A stretch of 12,377 nt of DNA, from NCBI GenBank assembly GCA_004296785.1, contig SCVU01000814.1, positions 1 through 12,377 of the forward strand. Direction: 5' to 3'. The DNA comes from Planctomycetota bacterium (GTDB lineage: Bacteria > Planctomycetota > UBA1135 > GCA-002686595). Numbering within the stretch: position 1 is the first letter of the stretch; the number at the start of each line of letters is the position of its first letter. The translations under genes were made by a program, and so were the position numbers. Shown one piece after another: positions 1-10,207 of the stretch. A model generated the notes under the pieces. That model was not told the DNA's origin and did no database searches. It worked only from the letters and a program-made list of their open reading frames with translations.

Positions 1-3000
1 GTCGGCTGGACGACGGACCTCGGCCTGGGGCCGTACCTGCGCCGCAGTTACAGCACGGATCGCTACAACCTCTGGCCGGTCGCGCACGGCGAACGCGTGT
101 ACGCGAGCAACGGCCTCGAGCTCGCGTGCTTCGAAGCCGCGACCGGGCGCGCCGCCTGGCGCTCCGGCGAGCCGCGCGGCTGGGAGGATTGGCGCGAGAG
201 CGAGCGCGGCAGCGAGTTCTTCGGCGGCGCCGATCCGGAGTTCGCGTGGATCGAGCCCGCGCTCGGCGCCGGCGTCGCGGTCGCCGCGCTGCAGGTGCCG
301 TGGCGCGACCAGGAGAACGACTCGTTCCAGCACATCCGGATCATGCGGCCGACGCCCGAGCGGCGCCTGTTCGGCTTCGACGCGCAAAGCGGCGAGCGCC
401 TGTGGTCGCACGAGCCGCCGCGCGACTGGGACGGCGAGAGCGGCTCGTTCGCCGAGCGCATGCGCGTCGCGGGACCGCCGCTCGTCGACGCCGGGCGCGT
501 GTACGCGCCGTTCTGCCGGATGCGCGGCCGCATCGAGTACCACGTCGGTTGCTTCGAGCTCGACACCGGGCGTCTGCTGTGGTCGACGTGGGTCGTCAGC
601 GGTCAGGGCGAGCTCAACATGTTCAACCGCTACCTGCGCGAGTTCTGCGCGGCGCCGCTCGCGTGGAGCGAAGGCCGCTTGATCGCGCAGACGAACCTCG
701 GCGTCGTCGCGGCGCTCGACCCCGACACCGGCGAGGCGCTGTGGAGCGCGTCGTACGACTCGATCCAGCAGTCGGCGGTGCGCGGCATGGGCGAGCAGCG
801 CCGGCCGACGGTGTGGCGCAACGCGCCGCCCGTCGCGACCGACGGCGTCGTGATCGCGGCGCCGACCGACGCCTCCGAGCTGTTCGTGCTCGACGCGCAG
901 GACGGCCATCGGCTGCTCGCGCTGCCGCACGGTCGCTTCGGCTGGGCCAAGGCGCCCGGCGCGTACCCGTCGGTGCTGCTCGGCGCCGACCGCGACGGCG
1001 TGTGGCTCGGATCCGCTCCTGACTCGCGCTCGGGCCCAGGCCTGATCGGCCGCTGGACGCGCGACGGCGGTTGGCGCGCGGGCGGCGCGCTGCAGGCCGC
1101 GTGGGCGCGTCCGACGCGCAACGAGGACGACGACGCGCCGCGCGCGCGCCTGTGCGGCGATCTGCTGCTCGTGCCGAGCTTCGAAGGGCCCGAGTGGCTC
1201 GACGCGCGGACCGGCGAGTCGCGCGCGGTCGCGCCGGACGGCTGGGATCGCCGCGCCACCGGCAACGTGCTCGTCGCGGGCGAGCAGCTGTACTCGCTGT
1301 CGGGCGCGCAGCTCGCCGCGTGCCTGGACTGGAACGCGCTGCTCGAGCGCGCGCTCGCGCGGCTGCGCGGCGCGGAACCGGGCCGCGCGGTCGACGAGCT
1401 GTTGTCGCTGCGCGAACAGCGCGCGCGTTCGCTGGCGGGACGCGGCCGCGTCGAGGATGCGCTGGCCGAGCTCGGCCGCGCGCACCGCGACCTCGCCGGC
1501 GCGCCCGCGGCGGCGCGCGAGCGCGCACCGCGCGAGCGCTTGGAGACGCTCGCGCTGCTCGAGGCCGAATGGCTGGCCGGGCTCGGACGCGCGGACGAAG
1601 CGCGCGCGCGCCTGAAGGACGCGCTGGCGACGGCGAGCTCGCCGCGCCGGCGGCTCGAGCTCGAGCTGACCTCGTTCGCGCTGATCCCGACCGACCGGCG
1701 CGACGAGCGCGAAGCCGCGCTGCACGCGCTCTCGCAACTGCCCGGCGACCTCACGATGCCGGCGGCCGCGCTCGCGCGCCACGCGGAGGAGATCTACGGC
1801 GTCGCGCTCGGACTGCCGCCCGCGCAACAGCCGGCTGGCGACATGCCGCTCGCGCTCGCGACGTGGCGCGCGCTGATGCGCGCGGCCGCCGCGCGCGGCC
1901 GCGGCGCGCACGAGGCCGCGCTGGTCGCGCTGCAGGATCTGCTGCTCTCACCGCAGGCCGAGCCGGACCTCGCGGCGCTCGAGCTGTGGCCGAGCGTCGC
2001 GCGCAACATGCGCGAGCTCGCGTCCGGCGGCGCCGCCAAGCTGCCGGCGAACTACGAGGCGGCCGCCGAGGCCGAGCTGCAGTCGCTCGGCGAGGATCCG
2101 CCGGTCGACGCGCTGCTGGCGCTCGGCCGGCGCCACCCGCTGAGCAGCGCCGCGCGTCGCGCGCGCCTGGATCTGTGCACGGCGTGGCAGCGCGCCGGCG
2201 ACATCGGACGCCTGGCCGAGCTCGCGCGCGAGCTGCGCAGCAACGGCGCCGCGCCCGACGCCGACGAGCGCGTCGTGCTGCGCGCGCTCGGCGCCGCCGC
2301 GGGCGCGAACGGCAACGCCGCGCTCGCGAGCGCGCTGGAGCGGCTGATCGGCGGCGCGAGCGCCGCGCCGACGGCCGCCGCGGACAGCGCCGCCGCGCAG
2401 CCGCTCGCCGCCGCGCATCCGGCGCGCCTCGACGGTCCGCTCGACGCGCGCGTCGAGCTCGACCTGCCGAGCCGCCTGCTCGGCCGCTTCCGCACACCGA
2501 CGACGCCCGGCGGCGGCACCGACGAGCCCGCGCGCGCCGCGCGCGAGCTCGCACTGGTCTGGCGCAACGGCCGCATCGAGGCGTGGAGCGATCAATCGAG
2601 CAGCGACCCGGTGTGGGTCGCGTCGCTGTACTCGGAGACGCCGCCGCAGTCGACGCTGGTCGCCGCGGACCGCGTGTGCCTCGCGCTCGATGCGACGCTC
2701 GTCGGCCTCGACCTGTCGAGCGGCGAGCTCGCGTGGCGCGCGCGCGTCGACGAGGAGTCCGAGCTCGCGCTGTGCGCGGTCGACGGCGTGCTCGTCGCGA
2801 CCGCGCTCGCGAACAGCACGGCGTTCCTCAGCGGCTTCGACGCGCGCAGCGGTGCGCTGCTGTGGCAGGCGACCTCGCGCGAGCGCCAGCCGTGGCGGCG
2901 GCCGATCGCCGGCGACGGAAAGCTCGCGCTGCTCGCGTGGTCGCAGACCGATGCGCGCCTGCTCGTGTTCGACGCGCTGCGCGGCGCGCACCTCGGCGAG

Positions 3001-3738
3001 TTCTCGCTCGGCGTCCCGCTCGACGGCCGCGGCGCCGACGAGTCGTGGATCGAGGCCGGTCGCGTGTGCATCCCGCGCTTCCGCGGCTCGCGGCCGGCGG
3101 ACAGCGCGCTCGTGCGCGGGTTCTCGCTGCAGGACGGCAGCCTCGCGTTCGCGCTGCGCCCCGAGGGCGGCGCGGAGCTCGACGCGCTGATCGAGTACGC
3201 CGGCGAGCGCACGCTCGTCACGCGCATGGGCCGCGGCCCCGACCCGGATCCGAACGGCGCGCTGCTCGCGTTCTCCGCGCGCGACGGCACCGCGCGACCG
3301 CTGCTGCGGCTGCGCTACGACGAGCGCGTGATCGGCGCGTGGGGCAGCTCGACGCTGCACGTCGACGTGCCGTTCGTGTGCGTGTTCCAAGCGGGCGCGA
3401 AGCTCGAGACGCCGGTCACGCTGGTCGAGCTCTCGCGCGGCGTGCGCTGGCTGCAGCGCCTGCCGATCGCGGCGGACGACCTCGACTGGGAGGGCATGCC
3501 CGCGCCGCTGGTCGGAGCGCGCGGCGTGCTCGTGGCCTGGCGCGTCGACGGACGCGACGGCCGCGCGCGCAGGCTGTGCCTGTCCCTGTACGATCGAGAC
3601 AGCGGCGCGAGCCTGTGGCAGGGCGCGCTCGAAGGTCCTGCCGCCGACTTCCGCGATCTCGACTGGACCGCCGTCGGCGGCAGCGTGCTCGCGACGTTCG
3701 ACGAGCAGCGCTTCCACACCTGGGAGTCCCACCGATGA
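1..3738 (+). CDS. PQQ-like beta-propeller / helical-repeat / beta-propeller protein, 5' end missing
   Basis: The frame is open from base 1 and already reads as propeller sequence (RVYASNG, then a blade end), so the true start lies outside the window; the GTG at 97 is internal. The visible part is 1245 residues. Residues 1 to about 440 carry PQQ-type blade ends of the form [FL]-D-x-x-[TS]-G-x-x-L-W, at about 44-53 (FEAATGRAAW), 126-135, 185-194 and 239-248. Residues about 445-785 are Ala/Arg/Leu-rich helices resembling degenerate TPRs. Residues about 810-1245 form a second propeller with the same motifs (LDLSSGELAW 903-912, FDARSGALLW 946-955, YDRDSGASLW near the end). Such propellers (as in BamB or quinoproteins) usually act as exported scaffolds or ligand binders. 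I see no evidence of a dehydrogenase active site, and the fold alone does not give an activity. The signal peptide, if any, is not visible. The stop overlaps the start of the next gene (ATGA), so the two are probably translationally coupled. Fold confidence is high; function is unknown. Confidence 0.85.
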   Translation, partial: VGWTTDLGLGPYLRRSYSTDRYNLWPVAHGERVYASNGLELACFEAATGRAAWRSGEPRGWEDWRESERGSEFFGGADPEFAWIEPALGAGVAVAALQVPWRDQENDSFQHIRIMRPTPERRLFGFDAQSGERLWSHEPPRDWDGESGSFAERMRVAGPPLVDAGRVYAPFCRMRGRIEYHVGCFELDTGRLLWSTWVVSGQGELNMFNRYLREFCAAPLAWSEGRLIAQTNLGVVAALDPDTGEALWSASYDSIQQSAVRGMGEQRRPTVWRNAPPVATDGVVIAAPTDASELFVLDAQDGHRLLALPHGRFGWAKAPGAYPSVLLGADRDGVWLGSAPDSRSGPGLIGRWTRDGGWRAGGALQAAWARPTRNEDDDAPRARLCGDLLLVPSFEGPEWLDARTGESRAVAPDGWDRRATGNVLVAGEQLYSLSGAQLAACLDWNALLERALARLRGAEPGRAVDELLSLREQRARSLAGRGRVEDALAELGRAHRDLAGAPAAARERAPRERLETLALLEAEWLAGLGRADEARARLKDALATASSPRRRLELELTSFALIPTDRRDEREAALHALSQLPGDLTMPAAALARHAEEIYGVALGLPPAQQPAGDMPLALATWRALMRAAAARGRGAHEAALVALQDLLLSPQAEPDLAALELWPSVARNMRELASGGAAKLPANYEAAAEAELQSLGEDPPVDALLALGRRHPLSSAARRARLDLCTAWQRAGDIGRLAELARELRSNGAAPDADERVVLRALGAAAGANGNAALASALERLIGGASAAPTAAADSAAAQPLAAAHPARLDGPLDARVELDLPSRLLGRFRTPTTPGGGTDEPARAARELALVWRNGRIEAWSDQSSSDPVWVASLYSETPPQSTLVAADRVCLALDATLVGLDLSSGELAWRARVDEESELALCAVDGVLVATALANSTAFLSGFDARSGALLWQATSRERQPWRRPIAGDGKLALLAWSQTDARLLVFDALRGAHLGEFSLGVPLDGRGADESWIEAGRVCIPRFRGSRPADSALVRGFSLQDGSLAFALRPEGGAELDALIEYAGERTLVTRMGRGPDPDPNGALLAFSARDGTARPLLRLRYDERVIGAWGSSTLHVDVPFVCVFQAGAKLETPVTLVELSRGVRWLQRLPIAADDLDWEGMPAPLVGARGVLVAWRVDGRDGRARRLCLSLYDRDSGASLWQGALEGPAADFRDLDWTAVGGSVLATFDEQRFHTWESHR
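3722..3726 (+). promoter_or_regulatory. Ribosome binding site for the first cyclase-fold gene
   Basis: GGGAG lies inside the last codons of the propeller gene, 8 bases before the ATG at 3735. It decides between the ATG at 3735 and a second in-frame ATG at 3747, which has no purine-rich stretch before it. Together with the ATGA overlap it supports translational coupling to the upstream gene. Confidence 0.6.
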
Positions 3739-4916
3739 CCACCGCCATGAGCTCACGCAGCGCCGGTTGGCTCGCCTCGATCGCCGCGCTCGCGCTCGCC
3801 GCGCTCGCGGCGCCGCAGGCCTCGCGCGCGCAGGCGCCGAACGCTCCGGCGCCGGCGCGCGCCAACGCGGCGCCGGAGGGCGGCATCGTCGTGACGCCCG
3901 AGCAGGCGCGCGCGGTCGAGCGCGGGCTCGCGTGGCTCGCGTCGCAGCAGGCCGCCGACGGCAGTTGGTCGGCGGACATCGGGTTCAAGCTCAACGACTC
4001 GTACAAGGCGACCGGCAGCGGCCCGCACGTCGGCGTGACCGCGCTGGCCGGCCTCGCGTTCCTCGCGGCCGGGCACCAGTCGGGACGCGGCGAGTACGGC
4101 CGCAACATCGACCAATCGCTGGCGTTCCTGCTGTCGTGCAGCTCGCCCGACGGCTACATCACGTACAAGAAGTCGCGGATGTACAGCCACGCGTTCGCGA
4201 CGCTGTTCCTCGCCGAAGCGTACGGGATGTCGTGGCGACCGGACCTGCGCGAGCGACTGCAGCGCGCGGTCGACTTCATCGTCGGCTCGCAGAACGACGA
4301 GGGCGGCTGGCGCTACGAGCCGATGGCCGACGACTCCGACATGTCGATCGTCGTGTGCCAGGTGCTCGCGCTGCGCGCCGCGCGCAATATCGGCATCCAC
4401 GTGCCCAAGTCGACGGTCGACCGCGCCGCGCGCTACGTCGCCGACTCGAGCATCGGCGACGACGCGTACTCGGATCACCCGCGCCCGTACATGCCGCAGT
4501 CGGAGGTCGGCGCGTTCCGCTACCAGAAGGGCAGCGCGTCGCGCTCGTCGTTCCCGCTGACCGCCGCCGGCGTCACCGCGCTGTACGGCCTCGGCATCTA
4601 CTCCGACGACAAGATACGCGCCGGGCTCGACTACCTGCAGCGCGGCATGGATTCGTTCTCGTACCGCTACGGCGAGCAGGCCGACGGCCATTACTTCTTC
4701 TGGTACGGCCACTACTACGGCGTGCAGGCCATGTACACCGCAGGCGGAAGACACTGGGAGACGTACTACGACAAGCTGCGCCGCCAGCTGTTGTCGATGC
4801 AGGCGTCCGACGGCTCGTTCCCCAACGCGGTCGGCCCCGGCAAGCCGTTCGGCACCGCGATGGCCGTGCTGATCCTGCAGATCCCCTACCGCTTCCTGCC
4901 GATCTTCCAGCGATGA
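3735..4916 (+). CDS. Exported squalene-cyclase/prenyltransferase-fold repeat protein
   Basis: 393 residues. An N-terminal signal peptide is clear: a basic stretch, a hydrophobic core at about 11-27, and a probable cleavage after ASRAQA (residue 34). The mature part is an alpha-barrel of the SQHop_cyclase/prenyltransferase family, with QW-type repeats at 70-78 (SQQAADGSW), 185-195 (SQNDEGGWRYE) and 356-362 (QASDGSF). A YSHAFATLFLAEAYG segment (150-164) and the C-terminal RFLPIFQR resemble planctomycete members of this family as I remember them. True squalene-hopene cyclases are about 630 residues with two barrels and a catalytic DXDD; this protein has room for one barrel. In the segment after GGWRYEP it shows DDSDMS (199-204), which is not a proper DXDD, so hopanoid synthesis is unlikely. 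Residues 308-345 are strikingly aromatic (HYFFWYGHYY and flanks). A paralogue lies at 10959-12143. Probable role: periplasmic or secreted binding or structural protein in the operon; substrate unknown. Confidence 0.88.
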   Translation: MTTAMSSRSAGWLASIAALALAALAAPQASRAQAPNAPAPARANAAPEGGIVVTPEQARAVERGLAWLASQQAADGSWSADIGFKLNDSYKATGSGPHVGVTALAGLAFLAAGHQSGRGEYGRNIDQSLAFLLSCSSPDGYITYKKSRMYSHAFATLFLAEAYGMSWRPDLRERLQRAVDFIVGSQNDEGGWRYEPMADDSDMSIVVCQVLALRAARNIGIHVPKSTVDRAARYVADSSIGDDAYSDHPRPYMPQSEVGAFRYQKGSASRSSFPLTAAGVTALYGLGIYSDDKIRAGLDYLQRGMDSFSYRYGEQADGHYFFWYGHYYGVQAMYTAGGRHWETYYDKLRRQLLSMQASDGSFPNAVGPGKPFGTAMAVLILQIPYRFLPIFQR

Positions 4917-4926
4917 GCTCCCCGGC

Positions 4927-4930
<4 letters not shown>
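4913..4930 (+). other. Five-codon mini-ORF bridging two genes
   Basis: ATG AGC TCC CCG GCA TGA. Its ATG overlaps the TGA of the upstream gene (ATGA at 4913-4916) and its TGA overlaps the ATG of the next gene (ATGA at 4927-4930). The downstream ATG has only a weak GAG (4915-4917) as a ribosome binding site. The arrangement would let a terminating ribosome restart twice and reach the next gene. Whether it is translated is an inference; chance is possible. Confidence 0.4.
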
Positions 4931-7389
<2,459 letters not shown>

Positions 7390-7441
7390 CCAGCTCTCTT
7401 CGCCCGTACCGCCGCCGCGCACCACGCCCAGGAATCCAGCC
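7390..7441 (+). promoter_or_regulatory. 52-base intergenic gap with ribosome binding site
   Basis: This is the only gap above 20 bases in the window. AGGAA at 7430-7434 lies 7 bases before the ATG at 7442 and is a convincing ribosome binding site. The rest is C-rich (about half C by eye) and shows neither a recognisable -10/-35 pair nor a hairpin. An internal promoter cannot be excluded but is not visible. Confidence 0.5.
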
Positions 7442-10207
7442 ATGCCGCAGCCAAGCTCCTCGCCGCTCGCCCTGCTCCAGCGCTGCGCGCTCGCGCTCGT
7501 GCTCGCCGCCGCGTGTGCGCTGCGCGCGCCGGCCGCCGCCGCGCAGTCGCCGGCCGGCGAGCCGAGCGCGATCTCGAACGAGCAGAAGCTGCTCGAGCAC
7601 CAGATCGAGCGCCTGGAGAAGACGATGCGCAACCTGCGCGAGCGCCTCGCGACGGAGGGACGGCCGCGCGCGCTCGAGCTGCTCGACCAGGGGCTCGCGC
7701 TGCTCGGCGAACGCGATGCGCAGGGCGGCGGGCTGACGCTGCGCGAGCACATGAGCGAATCGACGAAGCGCTCGTCGGATCACGAGCTCGCGCGCTCGCT
7801 CGAACACCAGGAGGCGGTGGTGGCGCGCCTGCAGCAGCTGCTCCAGGTGCTGCTCGACCGCGCCTCGCTGGACAAGCTCGAGGAGCGCGCCGAGGAAGCC
7901 GCGGCGCTGACCCAGGAGCTCGGCGCGCTGGCCGCCGCGCAGCAGGAGCTGCGCGAGCGCGCGGAACGCGCGACCGAGGAAGCGCTGGGGCCCGAGGGCC
8001 AGGCGCTGCAGCGCGAGCTCGCGGCGCTGGCGCAGGCGCAGCGCGATCTGCTCGCGCGCGGGCTCGCACAGGCGCGCGCCGACGGCTCGCTCGAGCGCGA
8101 GCAGCTCGCGACCGCGCTCGGCGAGCTGCAGCGCGCGCAGGCGACGGATCGCGCGGTGCTCGAGAGCTACGACGCGGCGCGCGCGGCGGCGCTGGACGCG
8201 GCGTCGAAGCAGCTCGGCGCGGCGCAGGCGCCGCCGGCGGGACCGGCGGGCGAAGCGAAGTCCGCCGAGGCCAAGGCCGCCGAGGCGCGCGAGCGCGTCG
8301 CGGCCGCGCGCGCGGCGCTGGAAGCGCTGCGCGATGCGCCGACCGAGGCCGAGCCCGACGCGGTCGGCGCCGCCGCGCAGCAGGCGCTCGACGCCTTGGC
8401 CTCGACGCCGGATGCCGAACAAGCGCTGGCGCGCGCGCGCGAAGCGCTGCAGCAGCAAGCGGCTGAGCTCGCGCGCGTCGCGCCGATGCTCAGTGCGAGC
8501 CAGCGCGACCAGGCGCGCGCGGCGCGTTCGCTCGCGCAGCACGCGTCGGCCTCGAGCTCGATCGAGCCGGCCGCGCGCGCAGAGGTCGGCGACGAGCTGC
8601 GCGCCGCGGGTGAAGCGATGGAGCGCGCGAGCGAGTCGCTGCGCGCCGGCGACGAGCACGCGGCCGAGCAGTCCGCGAAGTCCGCCGAGCAAGCGCTCGC
8701 GCGCGCCGCGCAGGCGCTGCAGGAGGCGCAAGCGGCGCAGCAGGCGCAGGCGAATCAGTCGGCACAAGCGCAGGCGCAAGCACAAGCGCGCGCGGCCGGC
8801 GCCGAGGAGCAAGCGGCGCTGCTCGCGCGGGCGGCGAAGAGCGCGCAGCAGGCGAAGGCGGCCGAGCAGCAGTCGCAGGCCTCTCCATCCTCTCAGTCGT
8901 CGCAGTCGGCCCAGACAACTCCATCAGCGCAGTCATCGCAGTCCCCTCAGGCGTCGCAGTCGTCGCAGCCCCCGCAGGCATCGCAGTCGTCGCAATCGTC
9001 GCCGTCCGAGCCCGGCCAGACCGCTGAACCGCGCGCGTCCGACGCGCTGCGCGAGGCGCAGCAGAAAATGGCCGAGGCGCGCGACGCGCTGCAGCAGGGT
9101 CAGTCGCAGCGCGCGGCGAACGCGCAGGACCGCGCGGCGACCGCGCTCGACGAGGCGCGCGAGCGCATGCTCGACGAAGCGCGCCCGCGCGATGCCTCGC
9201 AGCAGGCCGCGGCCGAAGAGCTCGCGCGCGAGCAGCGCGAGATCGAGCGCAAGCTGCTCGAGCTCGCCGAGCGGATGCAGGATCCGCAGCGCGAGCAGGC
9301 GCGCGAGCACGCGCAGTCCGCGGCGAGCGAGGCCGAGCAGGCGGCGAGCTCGATGCGCGCGGGCCGGCCGAAGGAAGGCGCCGAGCAGGCCGAGCAGGCG
9401 CGGCAGCAGATCGAGCAGGCGCGCCGGCAGATGCAGGAGGAAGAGCGGCGCTACCAGCGGCTGCGCCAGGAGGAGCTGTTGTTCCGCATGGCCGACGAGC
9501 TCGCCGAGCTCTCGACGCGCCAGCGCGCGCAGCGCGAGGACACCGCGGAGGTCGACCGCGAGCGCGCGGGCGCGGAGACGCCGTCGCGCGCGCAGAAGAT
9601 CCGGCTGCGCAAGATCGCGGCCGAGGAAGCGCAGCTCGCGCGCAAGGCCGGCGAGATCGCCGAGGCGCTCGGCAACGAACAGAGCCTCGTGTTCGCCGAG
9701 GCGCTGGCGGACACGCGCCTGGACCTGATCGACGTCGCGAGCCGGCTCGGCGAGGAAGGCGACTGGGACAGCGGCCCGCTCGTGCAGGGGCTGCAGTTGC
9801 AGGTCGAAGAGCGCGTCGGCTGGCTGCAACAGAGCTTGTCGGCGGAGCGCGAGCGCCGCCGCGCGGAGCAGCAGCGCGAAAAGGAGCAGGGCGGGCAGCC
9901 GCCCGAGGGCCAGGGCGAGCAAGAGCAGGAAGAGGAGCGGCTGATCCCGGACGTCGCCGAGCTGCGCCTGCTGCGCCAGCTCGAGCTCGACCTCGCGCAG
10001 CAGTTGACGCGCTTGGAGAAGCTCAACCCGCAGCTCGCGCGCGCCGGCGAAGCCGACGCGCTCGTGCTGCGCGAGGTGCAGCGCCTCTCGACGCGCCACG
10101 AGCGCGTGACGACGCTCTTCGCGCTGCTGCGCGCGCGCCTGAACCTCCCCGATCCCGACCAGGTCCCCGCCGACGAGGCAAACGAACCCGTGAAGGAGCA
10201 ACCGTGA
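7442..10207 (+). CDS. Exported Gln/Ala/Glu-rich coiled-coil protein
   Basis: 921 residues. The signal peptide has a hydrophobic core at about 14-28 and a probable cleavage after APAAAA (residue 34); LAAAC (21-25) is not a proper lipobox. From about 40 to 475 the sequence is almost continuous heptad-like helix rich in Ala, Glu, Gln, Arg and Leu, read as coiled coil. Residues 483-518 form a linker with Gln at nearly every third position. Further coiled coil follows to about 830, including a very basic/acidic stretch around 810-832 (QREKEQGGQPPEGQGEQEQE). The C-terminal region starts with LIPDVAELRLL (834-844), which I recall as a conserved segment in planctomycete proteins next to DUF4175-like genes. 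This protein and its upstream neighbour together resemble one alphaproteobacterial DUF4175 protein. Expected location is the periplasm, perhaps as a long rod or tether bound to the membrane partner. The stop overlaps the next start (GTGA). Function unknown. Confidence 0.82.
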   Translation: MPQPSSSPLALLQRCALALVLAAACALRAPAAAAQSPAGEPSAISNEQKLLEHQIERLEKTMRNLRERLATEGRPRALELLDQGLALLGERDAQGGGLTLREHMSESTKRSSDHELARSLEHQEAVVARLQQLLQVLLDRASLDKLEERAEEAAALTQELGALAAAQQELRERAERATEEALGPEGQALQRELAALAQAQRDLLARGLAQARADGSLEREQLATALGELQRAQATDRAVLESYDAARAAALDAASKQLGAAQAPPAGPAGEAKSAEAKAAEARERVAAARAALEALRDAPTEAEPDAVGAAAQQALDALASTPDAEQALARAREALQQQAAELARVAPMLSASQRDQARAARSLAQHASASSSIEPAARAEVGDELRAAGEAMERASESLRAGDEHAAEQSAKSAEQALARAAQALQEAQAAQQAQANQSAQAQAQAQARAAGAEEQAALLARAAKSAQQAKAAEQQSQASPSSQSSQSAQTTPSAQSSQSPQASQSSQPPQASQSSQSSPSEPGQTAEPRASDALREAQQKMAEARDALQQGQSQRAANAQDRAATALDEARERMLDEARPRDASQQAAAEELAREQREIERKLLELAERMQDPQREQAREHAQSAASEAEQAASSMRAGRPKEGAEQAEQARQQIEQARRQMQEEERRYQRLRQEELLFRMADELAELSTRQRAQREDTAEVDRERAGAETPSRAQKIRLRKIAAEEAQLARKAGEIAEALGNEQSLVFAEALADTRLDLIDVASRLGEEGDWDSGPLVQGLQLQVEERVGWLQQSLSAERERRRAEQQREKEQGGQPPEGQGEQEQEEERLIPDVAELRLLRQLELDLAQQLTRLEKLNPQLARAGEADALVLREVQRLSTRHERVTTLFALLRARLNLPDPDQVPADEANEPVKEQP
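8888..8995 (+). repeat. 9-base repeat encoding x-x-Gln, twelve units
   Basis: Twelve consecutive 9-base units each encode two small residues (Ser, Ala, Thr, Pro) plus Gln, with Gln at residues 485, 488, 491, 497, 500 and on to 518; only 494 is Pro. Typical units are tcgtcgcag, gcgtcgcag and gcatcgcag. The tract uses many A- or T-ending codons (tct, cca, aca, act, tca, cct, gca, caa) that are scarce elsewhere in the window. Confidence 0.8.
10193..10198 (+). promoter_or_regulatory. Ribosome binding site supporting a GTG start
   Basis: AAGGAG ends 5 bases before the GTG at 10204. It is the strongest Shine-Dalgarno match I found in the window and it fixes the GTG as the start of the small Gln-rich gene, which overlaps the preceding stop as GTGA. 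Confidence 0.65.

Noticed and set aside
97..3738. GTG at 97 as the start of the propeller gene
   Set aside because: The frame is open from base 1 and residues before the GTG already form propeller-type sequence, so the gene is cut by the window edge.
1..3738. Quinoprotein dehydrogenase or BamB identity
   Set aside because: The shared blade motif shows only the fold. The chain is far longer than BamB, has two propellers and a helical middle, and shows no dehydrogenase signature that I can recognise.
1948..3756. Long minus-strand open frame opposite the propeller gene
   Set aside because: Low-complexity Arg/Ala/Gln composition typical of antisense shadows; the plus frame carries regular propeller motifs.
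1071..4916. A 1281-residue fusion in which the cyclase-fold protein starts at 1071
   Set aside because: The upstream part is an out-of-frame Arg-rich shadow of the propeller gene. The signal peptide, ribosome binding site and ATGA overlap all place the start at 3735.
3735..4916. Hopanoid or terpene biosynthesis role for the cyclase-fold proteins
   Set aside because: They are exported, about half the length of squalene-hopene cyclases and lack a proper DXDD; no isoprenoid pathway genes lie nearby.
7502..7516. Lipobox in the coiled-coil protein signal peptide
   Set aside because: LAAAC has Ala rather than Leu/Val/Ile at position -3, and a normal Ala-x-Ala cleavage site follows shortly after.
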